A stretch of DNA of 64,000 nt from an uncultured Erythrobacter sp. (lineage in GTDB: Bacteria > Pseudomonadota > Alphaproteobacteria > Sphingomonadales > Sphingomonadaceae). Below, in pieces: positions 9,315 through 18,829 of the stretch. The stretch is from assembly GCF_947492365.1 (NCBI RefSeq), contig NZ_CANLMB010000001.1:868001-932000 (forward strand), written 5' to 3'. Within the stretch, counting starts at the first letter, position 1. Each line of letters begins with the position of its first letter. Made by a program: the position numbers and the translations under genes. Under the pieces are notes generated by a model. The model was given only the letters and a program-made list of their open reading frames with translations, was not told the origin of the DNA and ran no database searches.

Positions 9315-9767
9315 CTAAGCTTCGTGGTCGCTATTCGTCTCGTCATAATCGTGCGGGATGACGTAGAGAGGGCAGGGCAAAGTGCCTGCATGTGCCGCAA
9401 AATAGGTCACCAGCGGCCCCGGATTGCCGCCCTTGGCCGCTCCCAGAACGAGGGCAGCAACTTCTTTGTGGCTTTCGAGGAACTCGCTGACGATCGTCTG
9501 GCCGGCGCCGATTTTCACCGAAATCGTCGGCATTAGCCCGCTTTCTGCCAGTAAATTGCCCGCAACGCCGTGCGCGAGGATCTCTGCACGGTCGCGCGCT
9601 TCCTCTTCGATGGTGGCTTGAACGCCGCCGAATGCGCTGAAATTCTGCTGCGCCACCACGGCAAGGATATGGACCGCGCCGCCGACCTGCACCGCGCGCC
9701 GCGCGGCAAAGCGCAAAGCCGCGCGGGCCTCGTCGCTTTCATCGGTAATGACCAGGAATGTGCGCAT
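9315..9767 (-). CDS. Universal stress protein family
   Basis: Small cytoplasmic alpha/beta protein of the UspA fold. The N-terminus MRTFLVITDESDEARAALRFAARRA is the first strand and helix of the fold, and the C-terminal part contains GAAKGGNPGPLVTYFA near the usual nucleotide-binding G-x2-G-x9-G(S/T) site, here only partly conserved, so ATP binding is uncertain. At 150 residues it is a single-domain member. It converges on rnr with 9 bases between the stops and is divergent from pdhC. Confidence 0.82.
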   Translation of the reverse strand: MRTFLVITDESDEARAALRFAARRAVQVGGAVHILAVVAQQNFSAFGGVQATIEEEARDRAEILAHGVAGNLLAESGLMPTISVKIGAGQTIVSEFLESHKEVAALVLGAAKGGNPGPLVTYFAAHAGTLPCPLYVIPHDYDETNSDHEA

Positions 9768-9933
9768 AACGTTCCTTGTTCTGGCCCTGTTTTGGGCCTT
9801 TCCGGTTCACGATATCCAGCCAAAACGCCAATTTGGCAAGTCTCCGCACAAAAGCTTGCCCCATCCGTTTCAGCGGTTAAAGCCCTATTGAACCCGATAT
9901 TCCAGCATGCCGTAAGGGAGTTTTGACACCACC

Positions 9934-11346
9934 ATGGCCATCGAAATCAAGATGCCCGCTTTGTCCCCCACGATGGAAGAGGGGACGCTCGCCAAATGGC
10001 TGGTGAAGGTCGGCGACCAGATATCATCGGGCGATATCATGGCCGAAATTGAAACCGACAAGGCAACGATGGAATTCGAGGCGGTCGATGAAGGCGTGCT
10101 TGCCGCGATTGCCGTTGATGAGGGTACGGAGAACGTCGCGGTTGGCACGGTTATCGCGATGCTGGCCGAGGAAGGCGAAGATGCTGGCGATGTGAGCGCG
10201 CCCGCTGGTGACGCTGCTCCCGCTCCTGCACCCACCCCGGCTCCAGCTGCGAGCGATGGCCCACCGGCGAGCCCGACCGCGCGCAAACTGGCGCAGGCTG
10301 AAGGGATCGACCTTGCAAGCATCACCGGCACCGGCCCCAGAGGCAAAATCACCAAGGACGATGTTGAAGCCGCGATGGGAAGCGGCGGTGGCGGTGGTTC
10401 TGCACGTGCACCAACCCCGGCACCAGCGCCTACACCAGCTCCCGCACAAAGCGGCGGCCGCGTAATCGCATCGCCGCTGGCCAAGCGGATCGCCGAACAG
10501 AAAGGCATCGACCTTTCCGCCGTTACCGGCTCCGGTCCGAACGGCCGTATCGTGAAGGCGGATGTCGAGAGCTTCGACCCTGCCTCCGCACCCGCTCCTG
10601 CAGCGGCGGCCACACCAGCACCGGCTCCCGCCGCTGCACCAGCCAACGAATTCGACGCGCCGTACGAAGAGCAGAAGCTCAACAATGTGCGCAAGGTTAT
10701 CGCGCGCCGCCTGACCGAGGCGAAGCAAACGGTCCCCCACATCTACCTCACCGTAGATGTGCGGCTCGACCCGCTGCTGGGCTTGCGTAAACAGCTCAAC
10801 GCCTCGCTCGAAGCGGACGGCGTAAAGCTGTCGGTCAACGATCTGATTATCAAGGCGCTCGCCCGCGCATTGCAGCGTGAGCCGCAGTGCAACGTCTCGT
10901 TCCAGGGCGACGTGATGCACCAATATACGCGCGAGGACGTGTCTGTCGCGGTCGCCGCGCCCACCGGCTTGATCACCCCGATCATCCGTGATGCTGGTCG
11001 CAAGGGCCTTGCTGAGATATCCAAGGAGATGAAGGAGCTTGCGGGCAAGGCGCGCGACGGCAAGCTGCAACCGCATGAATATCAGGGCGGCACCGTCTCG
11101 CTCTCCAACCTCGGCATGTTCGGCACCAAGCAGTTCGACGCGGTCATCAACCCCCCGCAGGGCATGATCCTGGCGGTCGGCGCGGGCGAACAGCGGCCGT
11201 TTGTGGTCGATGGCGCGCTGCAGGTTGCGACTGTGATGAGCGTCACCGGCAGCTTCGACCACCGAGCGATTGACGGTGTGGACGGGGCGAAACTGCTCGA
11301 CCAGTTCCGCAGCCTGATCGAGAACCCGATGGGGCTGGTGGTTTGA
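9934..11346 (+). CDS. pdhC: Pyruvate dehydrogenase E2 (dihydrolipoamide acetyltransferase) with two PSBDs
   Basis: Core acetyltransferase of the pyruvate dehydrogenase complex. Domain order: lipoyl domain (1-80, lipoyl lysine K43 in [10 protein letters not shown]), Ala/Pro linker, a first peripheral-subunit-binding domain (about 112-147), a Gly/Ala/Pro linker, a second such domain (about 177-213), another linker, then the catalytic domain (about 235-470) with DHRAIDG near the C-terminus. Canonical E2s have one binding domain. RBS AAGGGAG lies before the ATG. A lipoprotein gene starts inside the stop codon. E1 subunits are encoded about 43 kb away at 52866-55352 and E3 at 12779. Confidence 0.95.
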   Translation: MAIEIKMPALSPTMEEGTLAKWLVKVGDQISSGDIMAEIETDKATMEFEAVDEGVLAAIAVDEGTENVAVGTVIAMLAEEGEDAGDVSAPAGDAAPAPAPTPAPAASDGPPASPTARKLAQAEGIDLASITGTGPRGKITKDDVEAAMGSGGGGGSARAPTPAPAPTPAPAQSGGRVIASPLAKRIAEQKGIDLSAVTGSGPNGRIVKADVESFDPASAPAPAAAATPAPAPAAAPANEFDAPYEEQKLNNVRKVIARRLTEAKQTVPHIYLTVDVRLDPLLGLRKQLNASLEADGVKLSVNDLIIKALARALQREPQCNVSFQGDVMHQYTREDVSVAVAAPTGLITPIIRDAGRKGLAEISKEMKELAGKARDGKLQPHEYQGGTVSLSNLGMFGTKQFDAVINPPQGMILAVGAGEQRPFVVDGALQVATVMSVTGSFDHRAIDGVDGAKLLDQFRSLIENPMGLVV

Positions 11347-11840
11347 GGCTTTTCACTGCATCCGCTTGCGCGATGACGGTTCTGCTCGCCGCATGCGGGG
11401 CGCCTGCATCTGAAGAAGACCCGATCGAAACAGGCGAATTTGGCGAAGATGAAGTGGTCGAAACGGCTGCAATTGCTCCGCCCGAAGAACCCGTTTTCGG
11501 CGTCGATGCGCGGCCCGTGCGCGTGGGCTTTGACGGTCCGGAATTCGATGCGTGTGGTAGCTATGGCGAGATAACAGGGCTCAACCCTGATGGTGACAAT
11601 TTCCTGTCTGTCCGCGCGGCTCCTTCGAGTGATGCTGAGGAACTGGACCGCCTGACCACCGGAACCGGCGTGTCACTATGTGAAGAGGCCGATGGATGGA
11701 TCGGGATTGTCTACGAGGCTTCGGGCGCCAGTGGCACAAGCTGCGGCACCGGTTCTCCAGTTAGCGAAGTGCGCGCCTATGACGGTCCGTGCCGCTCTGG
11801 CTGGGTAAGCCAGCGCTTTGTTGAGTTGATTGCGGGGTAG
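11343..11840 (+). CDS. Putative SH3-domain lipoprotein
   Basis: Predicted exported lipoprotein. Starting at TTG (11343), which overlaps the pdhC stop, the protein opens with a charged residue and a hydrophobic run leading to the lipobox LLAAC (Cys at residue 18). An ATG at 11373 would leave only a tiny signal sequence. An acidic linker follows, then a Cys-rich domain (about 70-165) with [17 protein letters not shown] and GWVSQRFV, resembling a bacterial SH3 (SH3_3) fold. Role unknown; it may bind cell-wall material. Confidence 0.65.
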   Translation: MRLFTASACAMTVLLAACGAPASEEDPIETGEFGEDEVVETAAIAPPEEPVFGVDARPVRVGFDGPEFDACGSYGEITGLNPDGDNFLSVRAAPSSDAEELDRLTTGTGVSLCEEADGWIGIVYEASGASGTSCGTGSPVSEVRAYDGPCRSGWVSQRFVELIAG

Positions 11841-11848
11841 TCCAGGTC

Positions 11849-12241
11849 ATGAGCGACATGCTTATTCTCTTTGCCAAGTCGCTGGTGATCGCGTTTGCGG
11901 CGGCGGTCGCTGCTTGGTTGCCTTGGGTTCTGGTGATCGGCGGAGATGCGGATTCGTCGCTCCAGTTGTTTGCAGTTGCGGCGGTGGGATCCTTTGCAGT
12001 GGGTCTGCCCATCGCGTTGCTGACCTACTATCTGGCGGGCGAGCAGCTCCGGCAATCTGCCGTAACTGTTTTCATGATTGCGAACATGGCGGGCGTCATG
12101 TTGCTGCTCGTTACCATGGTGCTTGGCCAAGTATTCGGTGGCTTTGTGTTCGGCGTGCCGAGCTTGATCGGGGCCAATGTCTACGCAGTTCTTGGCTGGT
12201 TCTGGATTCTCAAACCCCAGCGCGATGCTCTGAATGTCTGA
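11849..12241 (+). CDS. Hypothetical four-helix membrane protein
   Basis: Unrecognised integral membrane protein of 130 residues with about four hydrophobic segments (roughly 4-30, 38-63, 70-95, 100-120) separated by short charged loops. It begins 8 bases after the lipoprotein stop and its stop overlaps the next gene by 8 bases, so it sits inside the pdhC transcript. No motif identifies a function. Confidence 0.6.
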   Translation: MSDMLILFAKSLVIAFAAAVAAWLPWVLVIGGDADSSLQLFAVAAVGSFAVGLPIALLTYYLAGEQLRQSAVTVFMIANMAGVMLLLVTMVLGQVFGGFVFGVPSLIGANVYAVLGWFWILKPQRDALNV

Positions 12242-12611
12242 CCGCCAACCCTACATCCGCGCCACCGCCATGCCGAGCGACCTCAACCCCTATGGTGGGG
12301 TTTTCGGGGGCTGGCTGATGGCGCAGATGGCTTTGGGTGCGGGTGCGCTTGCGAGCCGGGTGGGAAACGGCAAGGCGGTTGTCGTCCATGCCAGCGACTT
12401 CACCTTTCCCGGCGCGATGCAGCTGGGTGATGAGCTGAGCGTCTATTGCGAAGTCGTCGCCACGGGCACCACGTCGCTGACGATCCAGGCCGAAGGGGTC
12501 GGGCGGGAACGTGATGGCGAGGCGCTCACGACAGTTTCAAACGGCACGTTCAAATTCGTGCTGCTCGATGAAGATGACCGGCCGCGCGCCGTGGAAAGTG
12601 CAGGCGGTTAA
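12234..12611 (+). CDS. Hotdog-fold acyl-CoA thioesterase (YciA-like)
   Basis: Cytoplasmic acyl-CoA hydrolase of the YciA/BACH type. The pattern MPSDLNPYGGVFGGWLMAQM holds the N-D/N and G-G-x-x-x-G features of this family's first helix, and HASDFTFPGAMQLGDELSVY is the typical beta-hotdog core where the 'hotdog' helix packs. The 125-residue length fits a single domain. Overlap with the previous gene supports an operon running from pdhC toward lpd. Chain-length preference cannot be read. Confidence 0.8.
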   Translation: MSDRQPYIRATAMPSDLNPYGGVFGGWLMAQMALGAGALASRVGNGKAVVVHASDFTFPGAMQLGDELSVYCEVVATGTTSLTIQAEGVGRERDGEALTTVSNGTFKFVLLDEDDRPRAVESAGG

Positions 12612-12724
12612 GGGCTGTCCTACAGGGCTGCGAAATGCGATGAATGATGGGATGAAACTGCGCGAATTCTTGGCCCATAATATGCCCGTCGCGGGGCCGG
12701 CTGCGCAGAGCAAATATTTATTTC

Positions 12725-12747
12725 TGGACCGTGTAACATGCGGTCCA
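12725..12747 (+). promoter_or_regulatory. Perfect inverted repeat upstream of lpd
   Basis: Arms TGGACCG (12725-12731) and CGGTCCA (12741-12747) are exact complements around a 9-base centre, 31 bases before the lpd start, in a 167-base gap after the thioesterase gene. There is no T-run after it, so an operator or leader hairpin is more likely than a terminator. No regulator can be named. Confidence 0.35.
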
Positions 12748-12778
12748 TGTCTCGGTGAGAATAGAGGGAAAAGGCGTA

Positions 12779-14191
12779 ATGTCAGCGAGTTACGATGTGA
12801 TCGTGTTGGGTTCGGGTCCGGGTGGCTATGTCGCGGCGATCCGCTGCGCGCAGCTGGGGCTGAAAACCGCGATTGTGGAGCGTGAGAACCTGGGCGGCAT
12901 CTGCCTCAACTGGGGCTGCATCCCGACCAAGGCGCTGCTGCGCTCTGCTGAGATCAAGCACTACATGGACCACGCGGCGTCCTACGGCCTGAAGGTCGCT
13001 GGCACGATCGAGGCGGACCTCGACGCCATCGTCAAGCGCTCGCGCGGAGTGGCCAAGCAGCTCAATCAAGGCATCGGCCACCTGATGAAGAAGAACAAGA
13101 TTACCGTCCATATGGGTGAGGGCACACTGACCGGTCCGACTTCGCTGACGGTGAAGGGTGATAAGGGTGAGGAGAAGCTCACCGCCAAACACGTCATCGT
13201 CGCCACCGGAGCCCGGGCGCGCGACCTGCCCTTTGCGCCAGCTGACGGCAAGCGCGTCTGGACCTATCGCCACGCCATGGTCCCGCCCGAAATGCCAAGC
13301 AAGCTGCTCGTGATCGGATCGGGCGCCATCGGTATCGAGTTTGCGAGCTTCTACAACGATATGGGCGTCGATGTGACGGTTGTAGAGATGCTCGACCGGA
13401 TCGTGCCGGTTGAGGATGCGGACGTCTCGACCTTCCTTGAAAAAAACCTGAAAAAGCAGGGCATGACGATCATGACCGGCGCCGGGGTCGAGGATCTCAA
13501 AGCGCATGGCAAAGGCGTCACCGCAAAGATCAAGGATGCGAAGGGCAAGGTCGAAACCACCGAGTTCAGCCATGCCATCGTCGCCATCGGGATCGTGCCG
13601 AATACCGAGAATATCGGTCTTGAAAGCCATGCCGAGCTCGATCGCGGCTTCATCCAGATTGACCCGCTTTGCCGGACCAAGAGCAAGGGCCTGTGGGCCA
13701 TCGGCGATTGCACTCCCGGCCCGTGGCTGGCGCACAAAGCGAGCCATGAAGGTGTGACCTGCGCCGAAGCTATCGCGCAGGAAATGGGCAACAAGGACGT
13801 CCACCCGCACCCGCTCGACCGCAACAACATCCCGGGTTGCACCTATTGCCACCCGCAGGTCGCCAGTGTCGGCATGACCGAAGCGAAGGCGAAGGAAGCG
13901 GGCTACGACGTGAAGGTCGGCAACTTCCCCTTCATCGGCAATGGCAAGGCCATCGCGCTGGGCGAAGCGGAAGGCTTCATCAAGACGGTGTTTGACTCGA
14001 AAACCGGCGAGTTGCTGGGCGCGCATATGGTCGGCGCGGAAGTCACCGAGCTAATCCAGGGCTACACGGTCGGAAAGCAGCTCGAGACGACCGAAGAAGA
14101 GCTGATGCAAACCGTCTTCCCGCATCCGACGCTCTCGGAGATGATGCACGAAAGCGTCCTCGACGCCTATGGCCGCGCACTGCACTTCTAG
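12779..14191 (+). CDS. lpd: Dihydrolipoamide dehydrogenase (E3)
   Basis: FAD-dependent E3 that reoxidises lipoyl groups of the pyruvate (and other 2-oxoacid) dehydrogenase complexes. The FAD site GSGPGGYVAA (11-20), redox-active disulfide GGICLNWGCIPTK (C42, C47), NAD-binding GSGAIGIEFA, and the C-terminal HPTLSEMMHE with the active-site His-Glu dyad are all present. The ATG at 12779 is preceded by GAGGGA at good spacing; an earlier in-frame GTG at 12755 lies before that site and is less likely. The length of 470 residues is typical. Confidence 0.96.
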   Translation: MSASYDVIVLGSGPGGYVAAIRCAQLGLKTAIVERENLGGICLNWGCIPTKALLRSAEIKHYMDHAASYGLKVAGTIEADLDAIVKRSRGVAKQLNQGIGHLMKKNKITVHMGEGTLTGPTSLTVKGDKGEEKLTAKHVIVATGARARDLPFAPADGKRVWTYRHAMVPPEMPSKLLVIGSGAIGIEFASFYNDMGVDVTVVEMLDRIVPVEDADVSTFLEKNLKKQGMTIMTGAGVEDLKAHGKGVTAKIKDAKGKVETTEFSHAIVAIGIVPNTENIGLESHAELDRGFIQIDPLCRTKSKGLWAIGDCTPGPWLAHKASHEGVTCAEAIAQEMGNKDVHPHPLDRNNIPGCTYCHPQVASVGMTEAKAKEAGYDVKVGNFPFIGNGKAIALGEAEGFIKTVFDSKTGELLGAHMVGAEVTELIQGYTVGKQLETTEEELMQTVFPHPTLSEMMHESVLDAYGRALHF

Positions 14192-14192
14192 G

Positions 14193-14384
14193 ATGGCGGA
14201 CGAGGGCCCCAAGGCTGAGAACTCCTTCCTGACCAAGGAGGATCTTGTCGCACATCTCAAAGGCGCGATGTTCCCCAAGGGCAAGAAGTTCGCGCCGTCG
14301 CTGGTGATGTGGGGCGATCTGCATGGGGACGAGCAAGACCTCGATCACCTTGACCACATGGAACCGCCGGAAGAGGACGATTAG
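14193..14384 (+). CDS. Small acidic hypothetical protein behind lpd
   Basis: A 63-residue unrecognised protein starting at ATG 14193, one base after the lpd stop, which argues for coupled translation. It has a lysine-containing middle (LTKEDLVAHLKGAMFPKGKKF) and a strongly acidic, histidine-containing end (GDEQDLDHLDHMEPPEEDD). No membrane segment or known motif is visible. The antiporter gene follows 9 bases after its stop. Codon use looks like that of its neighbours. Confidence 0.5.
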   Translation: MADEGPKAENSFLTKEDLVAHLKGAMFPKGKKFAPSLVMWGDLHGDEQDLDHLDHMEPPEEDD

Positions 14385-14393
14385 CGCACAGTC

Positions 14394-16259
14394 ATGGGTG
14401 ACTTCCTCCTTCTCGCCTTCATCCTGCTGATCGCCGGAGTTGTCGCTGTCCCGCTTGCCACGCGCTTCGGCCTCGGGTCGGTGCTGGGCTATCTGCTCGC
14501 GGGTGTGGCTGTCAGTCCGACTTTGCGGTTTCTCGACGTTGATGTCGCGGGGATGCAGCAATTCGCCGAGATCGGCGTGGTGATGATGCTCTTCATCATC
14601 GGTCTTGAGCTTGAACCCAAACGGCTCTGGCAAATGCGCCAGCGCTTGCTCGGATTGGGCGGCGGGCAGGTGTTGGTCACGACTTTGCTGATCGCAGGCG
14701 TGAGCCTGATGACCGGCGAGGAGTGGCGCACGGCAATTGCGGTGGGCATGATCCTCGCGCTTTCTTCGACCGCAATTGTGCTCCAGACCCTCGAGGAAAA
14801 GGGCCTGATGCGCACCCAGGGCGGGGAGGCGAGCTTCTCGGTCCTACTGGTTCAGGATGTCGCGGTGATCCTGATCTTGGCATTGCTGCCATTGCTGGCG
14901 ATACCGGAACTTGTCGAAGCGGCGAGTACCGCTGGCGAAAACGCCGCAGATCACGGCCATGGCGGGCTGAGCCTTGTCGAAGGTTTGCCGGCATGGCTCG
15001 CGGGATTGATCACCATCGGATCAGTGGGGCTGGTCGTGTTCATCGGGGCCTATCTGACCCGCCCGGTTTTCCGTTTCATCGCCTCGGCAGAGTTGCGCGA
15101 GCTCTTCACCGCCGCTGCGCTGCTGTTCGTGATCGGAATCGCGCTGCTGATGTTGCTGGTCGGCCTGTCGCCAGCGCTCGGAGCGTTCATTGCTGGCGTA
15201 GTGCTGGCAAACAGCGAATATCGCCACGAACTCGAAGCGGATATCAGCCCGTTCAAGGGCCTGCTGCTTGGCCTGTTCTTCATCACCGTGGGAGCAGGAA
15301 TCGACTTCAGCGCAGCAATTGCGCAGTTCAACTCGTTGCTCTTGTGGACGACTGTCTTGCTCGGCAGCAAGATGGTGGTGCTGTGGATCATCGCGAAAAT
15401 GGCCGGACTTGTGGGGCAAGATCGCTGGCTGTTTACGCTCGGCCTAGCGCAGGCGGGCGAATTCGGGTTTGTGCTGATCGCCTATGCGTCGGGTAGCGCA
15501 GTGCTTGCGCCTGAGCTTTCAGAGTTCCTGCTGATGGTGGTGGCATTCTCGATGCTGCTAACGCCGCTATTGTTCATTCTCTTCGACAAGGTCGTCGTTC
15601 CCCGCTTCGTCTCTGGCGAAAGCCGCGAGTCAGATGCGATTGATGAAAGCAATGATATCATCCTTGCCGGGCGCGGACGGGTTGGCGGACTGATTGACCG
15701 CATTCTTGAAGCCGCGGGGCACCAATCGACCGTCATCGACTATGATTCGCGCCATATTGAGGCTCTCAAGAAATTCGGCGTCAAAAGCTATTTTGGCGAT
15801 GCCACCCGTCCTGATCTGCTCGCCAGTGCGGGCATTGCAAAAGCAAAGCTTTTGATCGTGGCACTCGACGACAAGGAGCAGATCGACAAGCTTGTCTCCT
15901 ATGCCATCAGCAACTTCCCCAAGCTGCATGTGATTGTGCGGGCGATCGACCGCGATCACGTCTATCGGCTTTGGTCGCTGGGATGCCGCGATATCATTCG
16001 GGAAACCTATGATGGATCTCTCAGGATGGGTCGATCTGCCCTGGAGGCACTTGGCAACGATCGGCAATCCGCGCAGGCGATGGTTGATGCTTTCGAAGCA
16101 ATGGATCGCAACGCGATGATCGAGGTCGCCGATCTTTGGAGAGCCGACGTCCCTGCGTTTGACAACGAACCGCTGCTCGCACGGATCAACGAATTGCGGG
16201 GCGAATGGGATCGCAAACTGTCCGAGCAGATGGACGCGATCACGAAGCGCGGTTCTTGA
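14394..16259 (+). CDS. CPA2-family K+/H+ antiporter (KefB/KefC-like) with TrkA-N domain
   Basis: Inner-membrane monovalent cation:proton antiporter. About 12 helices occupy residues 1-400, including the family pattern ADIGVVMLLF-like AEIGVVMMLFIIGLELEP and GAFIAGVVLANSEYRHELEADISPFKGL. A C-terminal RCK/TrkA-N Rossmann domain (about 415-540) begins IILAGRGRVG and likely gates transport by binding a nucleotide. Its 621 residues match KefB/KefC. Ion specificity and glutathione gating cannot be decided from sequence. Confidence 0.88.
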   Translation: MGDFLLLAFILLIAGVVAVPLATRFGLGSVLGYLLAGVAVSPTLRFLDVDVAGMQQFAEIGVVMMLFIIGLELEPKRLWQMRQRLLGLGGGQVLVTTLLIAGVSLMTGEEWRTAIAVGMILALSSTAIVLQTLEEKGLMRTQGGEASFSVLLVQDVAVILILALLPLLAIPELVEAASTAGENAADHGHGGLSLVEGLPAWLAGLITIGSVGLVVFIGAYLTRPVFRFIASAELRELFTAAALLFVIGIALLMLLVGLSPALGAFIAGVVLANSEYRHELEADISPFKGLLLGLFFITVGAGIDFSAAIAQFNSLLLWTTVLLGSKMVVLWIIAKMAGLVGQDRWLFTLGLAQAGEFGFVLIAYASGSAVLAPELSEFLLMVVAFSMLLTPLLFILFDKVVVPRFVSGESRESDAIDESNDIILAGRGRVGGLIDRILEAAGHQSTVIDYDSRHIEALKKFGVKSYFGDATRPDLLASAGIAKAKLLIVALDDKEQIDKLVSYAISNFPKLHVIVRAIDRDHVYRLWSLGCRDIIRETYDGSLRMGRSALEALGNDRQSAQAMVDAFEAMDRNAMIEVADLWRADVPAFDNEPLLARINELRGEWDRKLSEQMDAITKRGS

Positions 16260-16276
16260 GCTTTCTGGAATGTGGT

Positions 16277-16366
16277 TGGCGGACAGGGTGGGATTCGAAC
16301 CCACGAAGGGCTTGCACCCTTGCCGGTTTTCAAGACCGGTGCATTCAACCGCTCTGCCACCTGTCC
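16277..16366 (-). tRNA. tRNA-Ser (anticodon TGA)
   Basis: On the minus strand the acceptor stem GGACAGG/CCTGTCC, discriminator G, encoded CCA (16277-16279), a long variable arm (AAGGGTGCAAGCCCTT) and the GTTCGAATC T-arm form a complete 90-nt class II tRNA. The anticodon TGA is the complement of 16330-16332, between the CCGGT/ACCGG stem halves. The long variable arm and G discriminator are serine identity features. Confidence 0.95.
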
Positions 16367-16569
16367 GCGCAGGAAAGCTCGCTAGCGATGCGAAGCCACC
16401 TTGTCACTACGAGATACGCAATCGCGATCATTTGTAGGAAAAAACAGCTGATCCGTGCCGGAGCAACTTTGAGTTTGGATTGAAACATGCAATTGCCGAT
16501 AAGGTATAAGAGCGACGCTTCATACTCGCTCATGCCCGATTCAGATCTGCTGTGAGACACAAACTGACT

Positions 16570-17622
16570 ATGCCGATCCAACGCTTCTTCGCCTTCGCGT
16601 TTCTGACCATTGCTACGCTGGGGTTGGGCTCAATCGCCGCGCCATCGCCAACACAGGCGCAGGTGGCTGCGCGCGACGGTATTGCTTTTGACGCCTATAT
16701 GGAGCTGCTCAAGGCTCGTGCCCGCGCGGAGGGTGTGAGCGAGGCGACGATCCAGCGCATGACAGTTGGTCTCACTCCAAATGCACGGGTGATCCGACTC
16801 GATCAGGGACAGCCGGGCACGCCCACACGGCGCGGCTATCCGGCGCTTGCTCCCTATATCGCGACCCATGTGAATTCCGCGCGGATTGCTGGCGGACGAA
16901 GTGTGTTCCGCGCCCATAGCGGGCAGCTTCGCGCGATCGAACGCGAATATGGCGTGCCGGGCGAAATCGTCGTCGCGATCTTCGGGCATGAGACGAGCTA
17001 CGGCCGCATCCGCGGGAATTTCGACCTGTCGCGCAGCCTTGCCACTCTCGCCTGGGAAGGCCGCCGCCGTGACCTCTTTGCAGGCGAGTGGGTGGCGTTG
17101 ATGAAGGTCGCGGATCGCGGCTTCACGCGCGGTGAATTGGTGGGGAGCTATGCCGGAGCCTTCGGCAATCCGCAGTTTCTGCCGTCAGTCTATCTGCGCC
17201 TTGCCGTCGACGGAGACGGGGATGGGCGCGCGAACATCTTCAGCAACCGCGCGGATACATTCGCTTCGATTGCCAACTACTTCAAGGACGCCGGTTGGCG
17301 CAGCGGACAGCCCTGGGGCGTTCGCGCGGCTGTGCCTAGTGGCTTTGATGTCGATGCTTACAAAACTGAGCTTGTCGCCCCGGTTTGCCCGCGCGTCCAC
17401 GAGCGTCACAGCCAGTGGAAAACAGTTGCCGAATGGCGCGCGCTGGGCGTGCAGCCGCAGCGACCTTTGCCTGACGACACCCTAACCTCGTTGTTCCAGC
17501 CAGACGGTCCGGGAACCCGCGCATGGCTCCTCACAGGAAATTACCGCGTGATCCTCGAATACAATTGCTCAAACTATTACGCGATGAGTGTTGGATTGCT
17601 GGCTGACGAAATCGTGAACTAA
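16570..17622 (+). CDS. Lytic murein transglycosylase, MltB type
   Basis: Periplasmic enzyme cutting peptidoglycan glycan strands to 1,6-anhydro products. A signal peptide spans about residues 1-31 (MPIQRFFAFAFLTIATLGLG, ending near TQAQ). The SLT_2 domain holds the catalytic glutamate E141 in IFGHETSYGRI, then SLATLAWEGRRRDLF and GSYAGAFGNPQFLPSVY, typical of MltB. The ATG at 16570 starts the signal peptide; an in-frame GTG at 16552 would add only six residues. No peptidoglycan-binding tail is present, so this is the compact form. Confidence 0.88.
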   Translation: MPIQRFFAFAFLTIATLGLGSIAAPSPTQAQVAARDGIAFDAYMELLKARARAEGVSEATIQRMTVGLTPNARVIRLDQGQPGTPTRRGYPALAPYIATHVNSARIAGGRSVFRAHSGQLRAIEREYGVPGEIVVAIFGHETSYGRIRGNFDLSRSLATLAWEGRRRDLFAGEWVALMKVADRGFTRGELVGSYAGAFGNPQFLPSVYLRLAVDGDGDGRANIFSNRADTFASIANYFKDAGWRSGQPWGVRAAVPSGFDVDAYKTELVAPVCPRVHERHSQWKTVAEWRALGVQPQRPLPDDTLTSLFQPDGPGTRAWLLTGNYRVILEYNCSNYYAMSVGLLADEIVN

Positions 17623-17683
17623 GCTTGCCGCGCCCTCGCATCTTGGTCGAGCCGCGCGTATATCGCTGGTCGTGTTTTCGAGA

Positions 17684-18829
17684 ATGATCAGAACCATCGG
17701 CATGATTGCCGCATTGCTGTTTTCGGCGACCGCTCATGCGCAAGCCTCTCCTACAGTGCCGTCCGATAGCGACGCGCCGATTGCGATGCTGGTCGATGTC
17801 ACCAGCGGACAAGTGCTCCATGCCCGCAATATCGACCGCCGCTTTGTCCCTGCTTCGATCACCAAGGTGATGACGCTCTTTCATGCATTCGAGCTTGTCG
17901 ACGAAGGCAAACTCGATCCCGCGCAAGTGTTGACGATGCGCGACGAGACCTGGCGCGAATGGAACGGCGAAGGTTCGACCATGTGGATCAATGCCGGCGA
18001 TACAGTGCCGGTTGAGAGCCTCCTCATGGGGATCGCCAATATCTCCGCCAATGACGCGTCGATCATGTTGGCAGAAGGCCATGCGGGTAGCGTGGCTGCG
18101 TGGGTCGATGCGATGAATGAACGCGCGCGCGGGCTTGCAATGACTGGCAGCCATTTCGGCACACCCAATGGCTGGCCGGATGAGGGGCGGACATTTACGA
18201 CGGCGCGCGATCTTGTGACGCTCGCCGAGGCGATGATCGAGGGGCATCCGGAGAAGTATGCGCGCTATATGGGCAAGCCAGGCTACGCATATAGCGGTAT
18301 CGAACAACCCAACCGCGACCCGATGATCGGACGGGTCGAAGGCGCCGACGGTATCAAGACCGGATACACCAACGAAGCTGGCTTCGGTTATCTCGGTACT
18401 GCTGCGCGCGACGGGCAGCGGCTTGTTCTGGTGGTCGCAGGCGTCTCGCGCAATGCGATCAGGGCGCGCGCTGCGCGTAGCTATCTCGAATGGGGATTCA
18501 GTGCCTTTGACCGCGAGCAGTTGTTCGTTGCAGGCGAGAGCGTCGGCAATGCACGGGTGCAGGATGGCAGCGCTCGTGCGGTGATGTTGCGAACGGATCG
18601 GGCGGTGTTCGTCAATGTGCCAAGCGGACGCACTGCCGATCTCAGGCTTTCGATACGCTATGATGGACCCGTGCGAGCGCCGATCCATGCCGGAGACGAA
18701 ATTGCCACTTTGGTGATCGAAGTTCCCGATATGGAGCCGGCGCAAGTTCCTTTGCTGGCGGCTGAGAGCGTCGCCGAAGCAGGTTTTTTCGCGCGTATTA
18801 TCAATGGAGTGGCGGGGTGGTTCTCGTGA
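17684..18829 (+). CDS. D-alanyl-D-alanine carboxypeptidase (PBP5/6 family)
   Basis: Serine peptidase S11 that removes the terminal D-Ala of peptidoglycan pentapeptides in the periplasm. After a signal peptide (residues 1-20) the three penicillin-binding motifs are complete: SITK (S58-K61), SAN (120-122) and KTG in DGIKTGYTNEAG. A beta-rich C-terminal domain and a final amphipathic segment (FFARIINGVAGWFS) that may anchor it to the membrane follow, as in PBP5. It overlaps the tmk start. An upstream GTG at 17672 is an alternative start. Confidence 0.9.
   Translation: MIRTIGMIAALLFSATAHAQASPTVPSDSDAPIAMLVDVTSGQVLHARNIDRRFVPASITKVMTLFHAFELVDEGKLDPAQVLTMRDETWREWNGEGSTMWINAGDTVPVESLLMGIANISANDASIMLAEGHAGSVAAWVDAMNERARGLAMTGSHFGTPNGWPDEGRTFTTARDLVTLAEAMIEGHPEKYARYMGKPGYAYSGIEQPNRDPMIGRVEGADGIKTGYTNEAGFGYLGTAARDGQRLVLVVAGVSRNAIRARAARSYLEWGFSAFDREQLFVAGESVGNARVQDGSARAVMLRTDRAVFVNVPSGRTADLRLSIRYDGPVRAPIHAGDEIATLVIEVPDMEPAQVPLLAAESVAEAGFFARIINGVAGWFS

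Noticed and set aside
10024-11262. 412-codon minus-strand frame opposite pdhC
   Set aside because: Long only because of high GC and the Ala/Pro linkers of pdhC; residues such as Cys/Gly/Arg runs are typical of antisense frames.
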